A DNA stretch of 64,000 nt from Streptomyces antioxidans (GCF_000968685.2 NZ_LAKD02000032.1:124001-188000), one strand, 5' to 3'; positions 42,118 to 50,876 are shown, counted from the first letter of the stretch. Program-made: numbers and translations. Notes: generated by a model not told the origin, from the letters alone.

Positions 42118-42126
42118 CCCCGCCCC
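42108..42126 (+). promoter_or_regulatory. Hairpin spanning stop and next start in the oxidative operon
   Basis: GGGGCGG (42108-42114) and CCGCCCC (42120-42126) enclose TGACC, where TGA is the stop of the FAD oxidoreductase, and end at the base before the oxidase ATG (42127). There is no free ribosome site, so the downstream gene should depend on ribosomes opening this hairpin: translational coupling by inference. Confidence 0.5.
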
Positions 42127-43245
42127 ATGCTGATGACCGTTAAGGACTTCGAAACCGCCGCCCGGAGGAGACTCGATCCCGTCCACGCCGACTTCATCGC
42201 CGGCGGGGCGGCGGACGAGATCACCGTACGGGCCAATGAAGAGGCGTTCCGGCGGCTGCGGCTGCTGCCCAGGGTGCTGCGCGGCAGCGCCGAGCGGTCG
42301 CTGGACATCACCGTGCTCGGCGGCCGGGCCAGGACACCGGTCCTGCTCTCGCCGACCGCCTTCCACAAACTCTGCGACGGGGAAGGGGAGTTGGCCACCG
42401 CACGCGCCGCCGCCGCGGCAGGCGCGATCATGATCGTGAGCATGGCGTCCACGGTGGCGGTGGAGGACATCGCGGAGGCCATCCGGGGCTCCGGTGAGGA
42501 CGGCGCCCCGGCGCCCCTGTGGTTCCAGCTCTACCTCCAGCCCGACCTGGACTTCACCCGGACCCTGGTACGGCGGGCCACCGACGCCGGGTGCGGCGCG
42601 CTGGTGGTCACCGTGGACTCCCCGGTGCGCGGCGCCCACGAGCGCGACCTGCGCAACGGCTTCCTGGATCTGCCGGACGGACTGCGCTGCGCGCACATGG
42701 CCGAGCCGGGCGAGGGCGGCCGGGTGCGGCAGATCGCCATGTCGCCGGAGATCTCCTGGCAGCACATCGACTGGCTCCGCGGCATCACCTCGCTGCCCAT
42801 TCTGCTCAAGGGCGCCCTGCACCCCGAGGACGCCCTGCTGGCGGTGCGCCACGGGGTGGACGGGCTGCTGCTCTCCAACCACGGGGGCCGTCAGCTGGAC
42901 ACCGTGCCCGCCACGATCGAGCTGCTGCCCGAGATCCACGCGGCGGTCGCCGGCCGGATCCCGATCGTGCTGGACGGCGGGGTGCGGCGGGGCACCGATG
43001 TGGTCAAGGCGCTGGCGCTCGGCGCATCCGCCGTGGGCATCGGCCGCCCGGTGATGTGGGCCCTGGCCGAGGGCGGGGAGAAGGGGGTGCGGCGGCTGCT
43101 GGAGCTGCTGCGCGACGAGGTCGACCAGGCGCTGGCACTGTGCGGCGCCACCGGTGTCCGGGACCTCACCCCGGACCTGGTGCGCGCCCCGGTCTGGCCG
43201 GACACCGCTGGGTATGCCGTCCGGCCCGGTGGGGCGGTCTCATGA
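42127..43245 (+). CDS. FMN-dependent alpha-hydroxy-acid oxidase
   Basis: A 372-residue TIM-barrel flavoenzyme of the lactate/glycolate/mandelate oxidase family. The catalytic His252 lies in LLLSNHGGRQLDTV. PLWFQLYLQPD, VVTVDSPVRGAHERDLRNGF and GRIPIVLDGGVRRGTDVVKA supply the FMN and substrate sites; LSPTAFHKLCDGEGELATA is the early FMN-phosphate region. It oxidises an L-2-hydroxy acid to the 2-oxo acid, as 4-hydroxymandelate oxidase does in glycopeptide-antibiotic pathways. Start ATG 42127 (ATG 42133 possible). Its stop overlaps the next start (ATGA). Confidence 0.9.
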   Translation: MLMTVKDFETAARRRLDPVHADFIAGGAADEITVRANEEAFRRLRLLPRVLRGSAERSLDITVLGGRARTPVLLSPTAFHKLCDGEGELATARAAAAAGAIMIVSMASTVAVEDIAEAIRGSGEDGAPAPLWFQLYLQPDLDFTRTLVRRATDAGCGALVVTVDSPVRGAHERDLRNGFLDLPDGLRCAHMAEPGEGGRVRQIAMSPEISWQHIDWLRGITSLPILLKGALHPEDALLAVRHGVDGLLLSNHGGRQLDTVPATIELLPEIHAAVAGRIPIVLDGGVRRGTDVVKALALGASAVGIGRPVMWALAEGGEKGVRRLLELLRDEVDQALALCGATGVRDLTPDLVRAPVWPDTAGYAVRPGGAVS

Positions 43246-44693
43246 GCCGCGTCGGACGCCCGGCCGCCGCTGCGGCGGCCGTGGCGCTGACCGCCAGCCT
43301 GCCGTACTGGCTGCCCCGGACGGTGATCGCCCTGCGGGTGCGCCTCTTCGCCCGGGTCAACGGCGAGGAGGGCATCCCGGCGCCCGGCCGGGAGGTGCCC
43401 GTCGAGGAGTTCAAGCGGGTCTACGGGCATCCGGCCGCGAACGGCCGCAGCCGCGGCGCCGCCCTCTCCGACCTCTTCTGGTACTGGCTCTCCCCCGGCC
43501 CCGAGGTCCACCAGGAACATCTGGAACCCGGCCCCCGCTACGACGACGTGGCCAGGAGCACCCGGCAGATCCTCGCCGGGCTCTCCCGCGAGCGGTGGAG
43601 CGAACTGGTCGGCCGCTGCACCCGGCGGGTGCTCGATGAACTCGACGAGCGGACCGGCGGACACGGCACCCGGGAGCACCGGGTGCGACTGCGCGATCTG
43701 ATGATGCCGGTGTGGGCCGAGGTCTACTACGAGGTGGTCTTCCGCGAACCGTGTCCGCCCCACGTCCGCGACCTCATCGTCGCCAACGCCGAGGACGTGG
43801 TCAGCGCACTGAAGTGCACCAGCCTGCGCCATATGGACCGGCGGGACCGGCTCACCGCGTATCTGCGCGAACGGCTGGCGGGCGATCCCCCGCCGGTGCC
43901 GCTGCCGTCCCTGCTCACCGAGCGGGAGCGGGCGTACTACCTGCAGGGCACGTTCTTCAACACCGCAGTGGTGCAGACGTCGGAGGCGATGGCCCATCTG
44001 CTGCTGGCCCTCGCCACCCACCGGGGCGTCCAGGACCGTCTGCACTCCGGCGAGGAGGACGACGGCTACCTGGACCGGGTCATCGACGAGACGCTGCAGC
44101 ACTTCCCGCTGTTCGGCGTGGCCCACCGCATCACCACCGACGAGATCCCCCGGGCCGGAAGACCCGCGATACCGGCGGGCTCGGTCCTGCTGTTCAACTA
44201 CCCCGAGTACCAGCGGTCGGGAGCCACCGGGCCGCCGCGGTTCGACCCCGGCCGCTGGCTGTCCGCGGACACCCGGCCCACCGCCTTCATCCCGTTCGGC
44301 GTGACCGCCAACCGGCCCTGCCCGGCCCGTGGTTTCGCCGTGCTGACCATGCGGGTGGCGGCCGAGGAGGTCCTGCGGCGCTTCCGGCTGGCGTCCACGG
44401 CCGAGCACACCCGGTCGCTGCCCAGCCGCGGCCCCTGTCTGCTGATCCCGCACACCCCCCGGCGGGCCCGGGTGGCCTGGCGACCGGCCGCCCGGGCGGC
44501 GAGGCTCGCGGGGATGCGGCTGGGCGACCGCTGGGAGGCGGTGCCGCGCAGCCTCACCCAGCTGGTGCTCGGCGGCTACATGGTGTGGGACGCCCGGCGC
44601 CAGGGGCTGTGCCGCGACTACTTCGCCACGGCGTCCGGTGACACCGCCTTACCCCGCCGTCGCCGGGAGCCGATGAGGGGGGCGGGACGATGA
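43242..44693 (+). CDS. Divergent cytochrome P450-like protein with altered core motifs (TTA codon)
   Basis: A 483-residue protein with a hydrophobic N-terminus (PAAAAAAVALTASLPYWLP), so perhaps membrane-anchored. The heme loop FIPFGVTANRPCPARGFA retains a cysteine (Cys360) but has one extra residue between FG and Cys. The K-helix ExxR reads ETLQ (Glu283-Gln286), and the I-helix acid-Thr pair reads VVQTSEAM. These changes are unlike catalytically standard P450s and may mark a peroxygenase- or isomerase-like activity or an inactive scaffold. Codon 470 is TTA (44649-44651), implying bldA-dependent translation. It overlaps the genes on both sides by four bases. Confidence 0.82.
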   Translation: MSRVGRPAAAAAAVALTASLPYWLPRTVIALRVRLFARVNGEEGIPAPGREVPVEEFKRVYGHPAANGRSRGAALSDLFWYWLSPGPEVHQEHLEPGPRYDDVARSTRQILAGLSRERWSELVGRCTRRVLDELDERTGGHGTREHRVRLRDLMMPVWAEVYYEVVFREPCPPHVRDLIVANAEDVVSALKCTSLRHMDRRDRLTAYLRERLAGDPPPVPLPSLLTERERAYYLQGTFFNTAVVQTSEAMAHLLLALATHRGVQDRLHSGEEDDGYLDRVIDETLQHFPLFGVAHRITTDEIPRAGRPAIPAGSVLLFNYPEYQRSGATGPPRFDPGRWLSADTRPTAFIPFGVTANRPCPARGFAVLTMRVAAEEVLRRFRLASTAEHTRSLPSRGPCLLIPHTPRRARVAWRPAARAARLAGMRLGDRWEAVPRSLTQLVLGGYMVWDARRQGLCRDYFATASGDTALPRRRREPMRGAGR

Positions 44694-45967
44694 CTCCCAC
44701 GGAACTCGCCCCCGCCTTCTTCATCGCCGCCGTGGTCATCCTGCTGACCTGCCGTCTGGTGGTGCTGGTGATGGGCCGGTTCGGCCAGCCGCCGGTGGTC
44801 GCGGAGATGATCGCCGGCGTGGTGCTGGGCCCCTCGCTCTTCGGCCTGGTGGCGCCGGGCGCCTCTGACGCGGTCTTCCCGGCGGAACTCATACCGGTGC
44901 TGTACGTGGCCGGGCAGATCGGTCTGGTCGCCCTGATGTTCCACGCGGGGTACGAATTCCGGGCCCACGCCGGGCGCGGGCTGGCCGGAACCGCGGTGAC
45001 CGTCTCCGCCGCCGGGGTGCTGGTGCCGCTGCTGCTGGGTGTGGGGCTGACCCTCGCCTCGCACGGCCACGTCCCCATCTTCGTCGACGGGGTCTCGGTC
45101 TGGGTGACGGCGGCCTTCGTCGGGGTCGCCCTCGCCGTCACCGCCTTCCCGATGCTGGCCCGCATCATCACCGAACGGGGGCTGTCCGGGACCCGCTTCG
45201 GCTCGCTGTCCCTCGCCTCGGGGGCCACCGATGACGCGGTCGCCTGGCTCCTCCTCGCCGGAGTGCTGAGCGTGGCCTCGGAGAAACCTGGGCCGATCGT
45301 CAAGGCGCTGGGCGGTTCGCTGCTCTTCGTGGCCGTCCTGCTCCTGGTGGGGCGGCGGCTGCTGGCGTGGATCGTGACCAGGCCGGGGCTCAGCGACGAG
45401 TCCCGGCTGCTGTTCACGGTCGCGGTGCTGTTCTGCGGCGCCTGGTTCACCGACACCATCCAGTTGTACGCCGTCTTCGGGGCGTTCTCCGTGGGGCTGG
45501 CCATGCCGCGCCACGAGGCGTCCGAGCGGGTGGTGCGGACCGTCCAGGGGCCGACCCAGGTCATCTTCGTGCCGATGTTCTTCACCTACTCCGGTCTGAA
45601 CACCCGCTTCGACGTGTTCTCCGACCCGGCCGTGATGGCCTTCGGCGCGGGCTGTGTCGTGCTCGCCTCGGTCGGCAAGTTCGGCGGCTGCTGGGTGGCC
45701 GCGAAGCTCTGCGGGGAGCCCGGTCCGGTGGCCGTCCGGGTCGGCGCCCTGATGAACGCGCGCGGGCTGATGCAGCTCATCGCGCTCAACATCGGGCTGT
45801 CGGCCGGGATCGTCGGTGATGAGCTGTTCGCGGCGCTGGTCCTGGTGGCCCTGGTGACCACGGTGATGACGGTCCCGGTGCTCAACTGGCTGGACCGCAG
45901 GGACGCCAGGTCCCGGGCGGCCGGGGAGCCGAGCGACACCGCGGCGGCGGTCCCGGCGGGGAGCTGA
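44690..45967 (+). CDS. CPA2-type cation:proton antiporter
   Basis: A 425-residue membrane protein with about 12-13 helices. The first helices contain GRFGQPPVVAEMIAGVVLGPS and the ion site is ASGATDDAVAWLLLAG (adjacent Asp pair), as in Kef/NapA-like antiporters. No regulatory RCK domain follows. Similar antiporters occur in several antibiotic clusters, including glycopeptide ones, where they are thought to aid export or ion balance. Its start overlaps the P450-like stop (ATGA), so it is the last gene of the coupled operon and lies downstream of the TTA codon. Confidence 0.9.
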   Translation: MTPTELAPAFFIAAVVILLTCRLVVLVMGRFGQPPVVAEMIAGVVLGPSLFGLVAPGASDAVFPAELIPVLYVAGQIGLVALMFHAGYEFRAHAGRGLAGTAVTVSAAGVLVPLLLGVGLTLASHGHVPIFVDGVSVWVTAAFVGVALAVTAFPMLARIITERGLSGTRFGSLSLASGATDDAVAWLLLAGVLSVASEKPGPIVKALGGSLLFVAVLLLVGRRLLAWIVTRPGLSDESRLLFTVAVLFCGAWFTDTIQLYAVFGAFSVGLAMPRHEASERVVRTVQGPTQVIFVPMFFTYSGLNTRFDVFSDPAVMAFGAGCVVLASVGKFGGCWVAAKLCGEPGPVAVRVGALMNARGLMQLIALNIGLSAGIVGDELFAALVLVALVTTVMTVPVLNWLDRRDARSRAAGEPSDTAAAVPAGS

Positions 45968-45993
45968 GCGCCACCCACCGCACGGAAGCGGAC

Positions 45994-46029
45994 GGGTTCC
46001 CGGTGTGCCCGCGGGCACACCGGGAACCC
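45994..46029. terminator. 36-bp perfect palindrome between converging genes
   Basis: GGGTTCCCGGTGTGCCCG (45994-46011) is followed directly by its exact reverse complement (46012-46029). It lies between the antiporter stop (+) and the adenylate-forming-enzyme stop (-), so it should terminate both transcripts. Confidence 0.85.
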
Positions 46030-46053
46030 CTCAGCCCGGGCGACCCCACACCG

Positions 46054-47631
46054 TCACGCCGTCTCCAGCGGCCCGGCGACCCGCGACAGCAGCGCCCGCT
46101 TGTCCGGTTTCCCGCTCGCGGCGACCGGCACCTCGGTCACGACGGTGACGGTGGCGGGGACACTCGCCTCCCCCAGCTCCGCCGCGACGAACGCGCATAC
46201 GGCGCCGAGGTCCGGTGCACGGCCCCCGGCCGGGACGACGAAGGCGTGGGCGGCCTCACCGGTGCGCTCGTCGGGCGCGCCCACCACATACGCCTGGTCG
46301 ACATCGGGATGGGCCGCCAGCGCCCGTTCGATCGCCCCGGCGTAGTGCACGATCGCGTTGATGATGACCACGTCCCTGGCGCGCCCGGTGAGCCGCAGAA
46401 AGCCGTGGCCGTCCAGGTGTCCGATATCGCGGGTGCGCACCCACCCCGCCCGCAGCACCTCCCGGGTCCGCTCCTCGTCCTTCCAGTAGCCTGCCATCGC
46501 CGAGTCGGTGCGCACCCAGATCTCGCCGGTGGTCCCGGTGGGCACCGGCCGCCCCTCGGGGTCGCGGACGTCCATCTCCACCCCGGACCACGGCCGGCCC
46601 ACCGAGTCGTACACCCGGTCCGGAAACTCGGCCATCTCATCCGGCGTGAGCAGGGCGAGCATGCCGGTCTCCGTCTGCCCGTAGCCCTGGTGGACCACCG
46701 GGCCGAGCAGCCGGGCCGCCTCCGCGAGCCGGTGCGGGGCGAGCGGGGACCCGGCCACCAGCAGCACCCGGAGGCTGGAGGTGTCCACGCGGTCCGTGCG
46801 CAGCACGTCCAGCACGTGGTGCAGCCGGGGCACGGTCAGCAGACACGCGGTGATCCGGTGGCGCTCGAAGACCTGGGGGAAGACGAACGGCGGTTCGGGG
46901 ATGACGGCGGTGCCGCCACCCATCAGGCAGACCCCGAGATGCTCGAAGATCACCGCACTGCTCAGGGTGCCGAAGAGCAGATACCGCTCGTAGCCCACCG
47001 CGAGCCGTGCGGTCCGCTCGGGCCAACAGGCGGGCTGCCAGGCCCAGTTGAGGGAGAGCGAACGGTAGCTGTGCGCACAGCCCTTGGGCTGTCCGGTGCT
47101 GCCGCTGGTCAGCGTCACCAGGGCGATGTCATCGGGACGGCCCTCGGCGGTCAGCTCACCGGTGGCCTTCGGGTGGGCGTCCAGGAGGTCCGGGCCCAGC
47201 CGCAGCACGGTCACCCCGCCCGCCGCGTCCAGCAGTTCGGGGGTGGCCCCGGTCTCGTCGGCCACCAGGACGTCGATTCCATCGGAGAGGACGTACACCA
47301 GCTGGGCCGGGGTCATGCCGGGGCGCAGCCCCGTCACCCGGCAGCCCAGCGCGTAGGCCGCCATCAGCAGCGCGAAACCCTCGGGCGTCACATCGGTGGC
47401 CACCGCCACCGAACGGCCCGGGCCGAGTCCGGCCACCCGCAGCCCGTCGGCACACCGGCCGATCAGCTCCAGCACCTCGCCGCGGGTGCGCACACGTGAG
47501 CGGTGTTCGAAGGCGGGCAGCTCCGGCCGCGTGCGGAAGTCGTCGATGAGGGCCTGCGGAAAGGGTGCCGTGCGGGGACCGGCGTCGTGGTGGGGGGATC
47601 TGTGGCCGGACGCTCGGGCGGATGTGTCCAT
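46054..47631 (-). CDS. AMP-binding adenylate-forming enzyme (acyl/aryl-CoA or -AMP ligase)
   Basis: Start ATG 47631 (GGAG 6 bases upstream) gives 525 residues; the frame is open further upstream without similarity. ANL motifs: LTSGSTGQPKGCAHSYRSL (P-loop), GYGQTETGML, GWVRTRDIGHLDGHGFLRLT, GRARDVVIINAIVHYAGAIE, and the C-terminal lysine in ASGKPDKRAL. It activates a carboxylic acid as the adenylate, then loads CoA or a carrier. No carrier-protein gene is visible. It converges on the oxidative operon and may activate the acid that operon makes or modifies (inference). Confidence 0.9.
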   Translation of the reverse strand: MDTSARASGHRSPHHDAGPRTAPFPQALIDDFRTRPELPAFEHRSRVRTRGEVLELIGRCADGLRVAGLGPGRSVAVATDVTPEGFALLMAAYALGCRVTGLRPGMTPAQLVYVLSDGIDVLVADETGATPELLDAAGGVTVLRLGPDLLDAHPKATGELTAEGRPDDIALVTLTSGSTGQPKGCAHSYRSLSLNWAWQPACWPERTARLAVGYERYLLFGTLSSAVIFEHLGVCLMGGGTAVIPEPPFVFPQVFERHRITACLLTVPRLHHVLDVLRTDRVDTSSLRVLLVAGSPLAPHRLAEAARLLGPVVHQGYGQTETGMLALLTPDEMAEFPDRVYDSVGRPWSGVEMDVRDPEGRPVPTGTTGEIWVRTDSAMAGYWKDEERTREVLRAGWVRTRDIGHLDGHGFLRLTGRARDVVIINAIVHYAGAIERALAAHPDVDQAYVVGAPDERTGEAAHAFVVPAGGRAPDLGAVCAFVAAELGEASVPATVTVVTEVPVAASGKPDKRALLSRVAGPLETA

Positions 47632-47818
47632 GTGCGTCTCCGTTCGGGGGTGGTGCCCAGTGGGACGTGTTGGATCACCCGACACGATACGGCGGCACGG
47701 ACCGCCCGCGGCCACGGTTGCCATCATCGACGGCGCGCGACCCCCCGGCGGCACCGCGCCACCCGCGACGGCGCCGCGCCACTCCCGCGGGGTACGCCAC
47801 CCCCTCACCGTCACGCGG

Positions 47819-48424
47819 TCATTCGCCGCGCCAGATGTTGTCGTAGGCCGCCTCCTCGATGGCCCGCCGCTGCCGCTCGGCCTCCAGCTCCATCACGGCG
47901 TCGTTGACGGCGGCGAGCACGGTCACGGCCGCGTCGCCGACCGGGCCCGCAGCGTCTTCCGCGGGCTCCTCACGGATGCCGATGGCCGCCGCGAGGGTCG
48001 CGAGGACGGGCTCGTCCGAGGCCCAGCGGTCCATCGCGTGGCGGCGGGCGGGTGAGTCGACCGGCACCGCCTGACCGGCGCGCAGCGGCAGCCAGCCGTG
48101 GCGCCGCCGGGTGAGCTGTCCCGCCTCCTCCAGGGCGTCCAGATAGGCGGAGGACAGACCGCGGCCCCGGCGCCACAGCCACTCGCCGACCGGCTCGTGG
48201 GGCGACTGGCCGACGAGCGACGCCGCGGCCTCGTCCAGCAGGCGGTCCCCGGTCGGCGGGCAGAGCCCCGGCACGATCCGCTCCTCCTCGATCGTGAGCG
48301 CCTCGATGCCGAGGAGGTCGATCAGCTCGGCTCCCGCGAGCGCGAGCGACAGGTCGCCCCGCTCCAGGGGTCGGATGGGCGCCACGTCGAGAGTGACGAT
48401 CAGCAGGTCCCGCGGTGTGGTCAT
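47819..48424 (-). CDS. GPP34 (GOLPH3-like) family protein
   Basis: A 201-residue protein with start ATG 48424 (GGAG 7 bases upstream; TTG 48427 precedes it). PRDLLIVTLD, RGDLSLALAGAELIDLLGIE and the C-terminal AIEEAAYDNIWRGE mark the GPP34 family, a helical fold shared with eukaryotic Golgi phosphoprotein 3. Streptomycetes hold several copies. Eukaryotic members bind phosphoinositide; the bacterial role is unknown. It is a single-gene unit on the minus strand. Confidence 0.85.
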   Translation of the reverse strand: MTTPRDLLIVTLDVAPIRPLERGDLSLALAGAELIDLLGIEALTIEEERIVPGLCPPTGDRLLDEAAASLVGQSPHEPVGEWLWRRGRGLSSAYLDALEEAGQLTRRRHGWLPLRAGQAVPVDSPARRHAMDRWASDEPVLATLAAAIGIREEPAEDAAGPVGDAAVTVLAAVNDAVMELEAERQRRAIEEAAYDNIWRGE

Positions 48425-48519
48425 CAAACGCTCCGCTCGCCGTTCCTCGCCAACGATACGTTCCGAAGCGTAAGGCCGTCCGCCGACGTGCCTGCCGGAT
48501 ACGCCGTGTCAGCGGTCGC

Positions 48520-49812
48520 TCAGGAGCCGGTGGCCCCCCAGGTGTGGGCCAGCGCGGCCGCCTCGCCGCGCGAGGTGACGCCCAGTTTCTCCAGGATGTT
48601 CGCCACGTGGAACTTCACCGTGGACTCGCTGATGTGGAGCTCCTGGGCGATCTGCCGGTTGCGCCGTCCGCGGGCCAGCCGCTCCAGCACCTCCAGCTCG
48701 CGCGCCCCCAGGACGTCCAGCGGATCCTCGCGGGCGGGCTGCGGCGGGCCGAGCGGCACGGTGGCCGTCACCGTGGTGCCCCACTCCGGGACCGCGTCCA
48801 CGTCCAGCCGTCCGCCCAGCGCGGCCAGCCGCTCCCCGACCCGGCGGGCGTCCAGGGCGGTCCGCGTCAGGACGCCGGGGCCGTCGTCCCGCACGGTGGC
48901 GCGCAGCTCGCCCTCGCCGACCTTCCAGCCGATGTGCACGCGGCCCACCGGGCGCGGCGCGCCGTGCTGACCCGGCCCCTGCTCGTTGAGCATGGCGTGC
49001 ACCACGGCCCGCACCACCGCGCGGGCCGTGTTGGCCACATCGGCGGCGAGCAGCCGGTCCGCGCCCTCCTCGGTGCCGGGCGGGCCGAGGTCCAGCCTGA
49101 CGGACAGGCCGCGCAGCTCGGGGCGGAGCGATTCGGCGAGCCGGGCGAAGGCGTCACCGGCCGGCTCCTCCACCAGCGCCTGATCGCGTTCGGTCCGGGC
49201 GCGCACTTCGGCCAGGGCGCTGACGGCGAGGTCCACCGCGCGGGCCCGCGCGGTCCGGTCGTCCAGATCGCGGGTGCGCAACACGCCGAGCAGGGCGGAC
49301 AGCGCGGCGCCGTGGGCGTCGACGAGCTCGGCGATGGCCGTGGCCCGCGCCGCCGCCGCGGCCCGCGACTGGCCCAGCGCCCCGGGCACCGCCTCGGCCG
49401 CCATCCGGTCGCGGTGGGCGGTCACCAGGTCCCACAGGGCGCGGGTGGCCGCCAGGGCCCCGGCCGGGACGGGGGTCTCCTCGGTCCGTACGAGGACGAG
49501 CAGCGCGCCCCGTGCGGTGGCGTCGCTGTGCACGGCCAGCACGGGCACCTCGGCCCCGGCCAGCCACGCCCGGCCCTGCCAGGTGCCCTCGGCGCGCGCC
49601 GCCGGGGCGAGGGCCGCCAGCTCGGCGGTGGTGATGGCGGTGCCGGGGTCACCGGGCGGGTCGCCATGGGTCTTGAACGGCGAGTGCGGGCAGTTGCCGG
49701 AGAGCTCGGCCACCGCCCGGTGCGCGATCGCCCCGGAGAGCGCTGCGGACAGGCGCGGCAGTATCTCGCCCAGGGGTGCCCGGATCACATCGACTGCGGC
49801 CGTGAGGTCCAT
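48520..49812 (-). CDS. LuxR-type regulator with internal HATPase-like domain
   Basis: Start ATG 49812 gives 430 residues (weak ribosome site; the frame is open to 49899). The N-terminal half looks like a GAF-type sensor (ALLVLVRTEETPVPAGALAA). A helical dimerisation-like segment leads to a degenerate histidine-kinase-type ATPase (RATVRDDGPGVLTRTALDAR, then GGRLDVDAVPEWGTTVTATV). The C-terminus is a LuxR HTH (ELEVLERLARGRRNRQIAQE, then STVKFHVANIL). Kinase-like domain and DNA-binding domain on one chain, without receiver, is a one-component variant of a two-component system. It is divergent from an oxidoreductase gene across a 50-bp palindrome. Confidence 0.85.
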   Translation of the reverse strand: MDLTAAVDVIRAPLGEILPRLSAALSGAIAHRAVAELSGNCPHSPFKTHGDPPGDPGTAITTAELAALAPAARAEGTWQGRAWLAGAEVPVLAVHSDATARGALLVLVRTEETPVPAGALAATRALWDLVTAHRDRMAAEAVPGALGQSRAAAAARATAIAELVDAHGAALSALLGVLRTRDLDDRTARARAVDLAVSALAEVRARTERDQALVEEPAGDAFARLAESLRPELRGLSVRLDLGPPGTEEGADRLLAADVANTARAVVRAVVHAMLNEQGPGQHGAPRPVGRVHIGWKVGEGELRATVRDDGPGVLTRTALDARRVGERLAALGGRLDVDAVPEWGTTVTATVPLGPPQPAREDPLDVLGARELEVLERLARGRRNRQIAQELHISESTVKFHVANILEKLGVTSRGEAAALAHTWGATGS

Positions 49813-49841
49813 GTCCGTCAGCGTAATGGCCCGTCCCGCGG

Positions 49842-49891
49842 CCCCGGCCGTTCCTCCGGCCAGGTGGAACTGGCCGAAGGAACGGCCGGGG
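49842..49891. promoter_or_regulatory. 50-bp nested palindrome in divergent promoter region
   Basis: Outer arms CCCCGGCCGTTCC (49842-49854) and GGAACGGCCGGGG (49879-49891) are perfect. Inside, CGGCCAG (49857-49863) and CTGGCCG (49870-49876) are perfect around GTGGAA; only TC/AA between them fails to pair. It lies 30 bases from the LuxR-type start and 68 from the oxidoreductase start. Candidate operator or leader hairpin. Confidence 0.7.
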
Positions 49892-49958
49892 TGGGGCATG
49901 TCCCGGCCCAGGATGGCGTTGTCACGGCAAACATGCCCTGGACAAGGCTGACGGGAGT

Positions 49959-50876
49959 GTGAGTGAGATGAAGGCGATCGTCTACGAGGAGTACGGCGGC
50001 CCCGAGGTGCTGCGGCTGAAGGAGACCGAGGAGCCCCATCCGGGCCCGGGGCAGGTGCGGCTGAAGGTTGTCGCCGCCGCCGTGAACCCCATCGACTACA
50101 AGATCCGCAGTGGCTGGATGCCGCAGATGGGCCCCGCCGCGTTCCCCGCGATCCCGGGCATGGAGGCGGCCGGGGTCGTCGACGAGGTCGGTGACGGGGT
50201 CACCGGTGTGTCGGTGGGCGATGAGGTGCTTGGCTGGACGGACACCGGGGCCTATGCGACGTACGCGCTGGCCACGGATGTCGTCCCCAAGCCCGCCGGA
50301 CTCGACTGGGAGACGGCCGCGGCGCTGCCCGTGGCCACCGAGACCTCGGAACGCGTGCTGGACCTGCTGGGGCTGAAGGAGGGCGAGACGCTGCTGCTGC
50401 ACGGGGCCGCCGGTGCGGTCGGCGGGATCGGTGTCCAGCTCGCGGTGGCCCGGGGCGCCACCGTCATCGGCACCGCCTCGCCCGCCAACCACGACTATCT
50501 GCGCTCGCTCGGCGCGATCCCCGTGGCGTACGGCGAGGGCCTGGCCGACCGGGTGCGCGCCGTGGCGCCGAAGGGTGTCGACGCCGTCTACGACGCGGCC
50601 GGCCAGGGCGCCCTGCCCGTGTCGATCGAGCTGCGGGGCGGCACGACCGACCGGGTCGTCACCATCGCGGACCCCGCGGCCGCCGATCTCGGTGTCACCT
50701 TCTCCGCGGGTGGCGGGGGCCGCCGCATGGAGCTCATCGCCGACTACGCCCGGCTCGCCGCGGAGGGCCGGTTGCGGGTGCCGGTGGTACGGAGCTTCCC
50801 GCTCGCCGACGCCGCCGAGGCCCATGAGCAGAGCGAGAGCGGCCACAGCCGCGGCAAGCTCATCCTGCGGCCCTGA
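49959..50876 (+). CDS. NADP-dependent zinc-free medium-chain oxidoreductase (quinone oxidoreductase type)
   Basis: A 305-residue MDR-superfamily enzyme. The N-terminal GroES-like domain begins KAIVYEEYGGPEVLRLKETE, the Rossmann motif is LHGAAGAVGGIGVQLAVARG, and no structural or catalytic zinc ligands are present. ANHDYLRSLGAIPVAYGEGL and the C-terminal ESGHSRGKLIL are typical of quinone/enone reductases that use NADPH against electrophiles. Start GTG 49959 or ATG 49968. Divergent from the LuxR/ATPase regulator, which probably senses the inducing stress. Confidence 0.92.
   Translation: MSEMKAIVYEEYGGPEVLRLKETEEPHPGPGQVRLKVVAAAVNPIDYKIRSGWMPQMGPAAFPAIPGMEAAGVVDEVGDGVTGVSVGDEVLGWTDTGAYATYALATDVVPKPAGLDWETAAALPVATETSERVLDLLGLKEGETLLLHGAAGAVGGIGVQLAVARGATVIGTASPANHDYLRSLGAIPVAYGEGLADRVRAVAPKGVDAVYDAAGQGALPVSIELRGGTTDRVVTIADPAAADLGVTFSAGGGGRRMELIADYARLAAEGRLRVPVVRSFPLADAAEAHEQSESGHSRGKLILRP

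Noticed and set aside
40513..47631. Glycopeptide-type hydroxyphenylglycine pathway
   Set aside because: Only a hydroxy-acid oxidase and antiporter resemble that pathway; hydroxymandelate synthase, aminotransferase and NRPS genes are missing.
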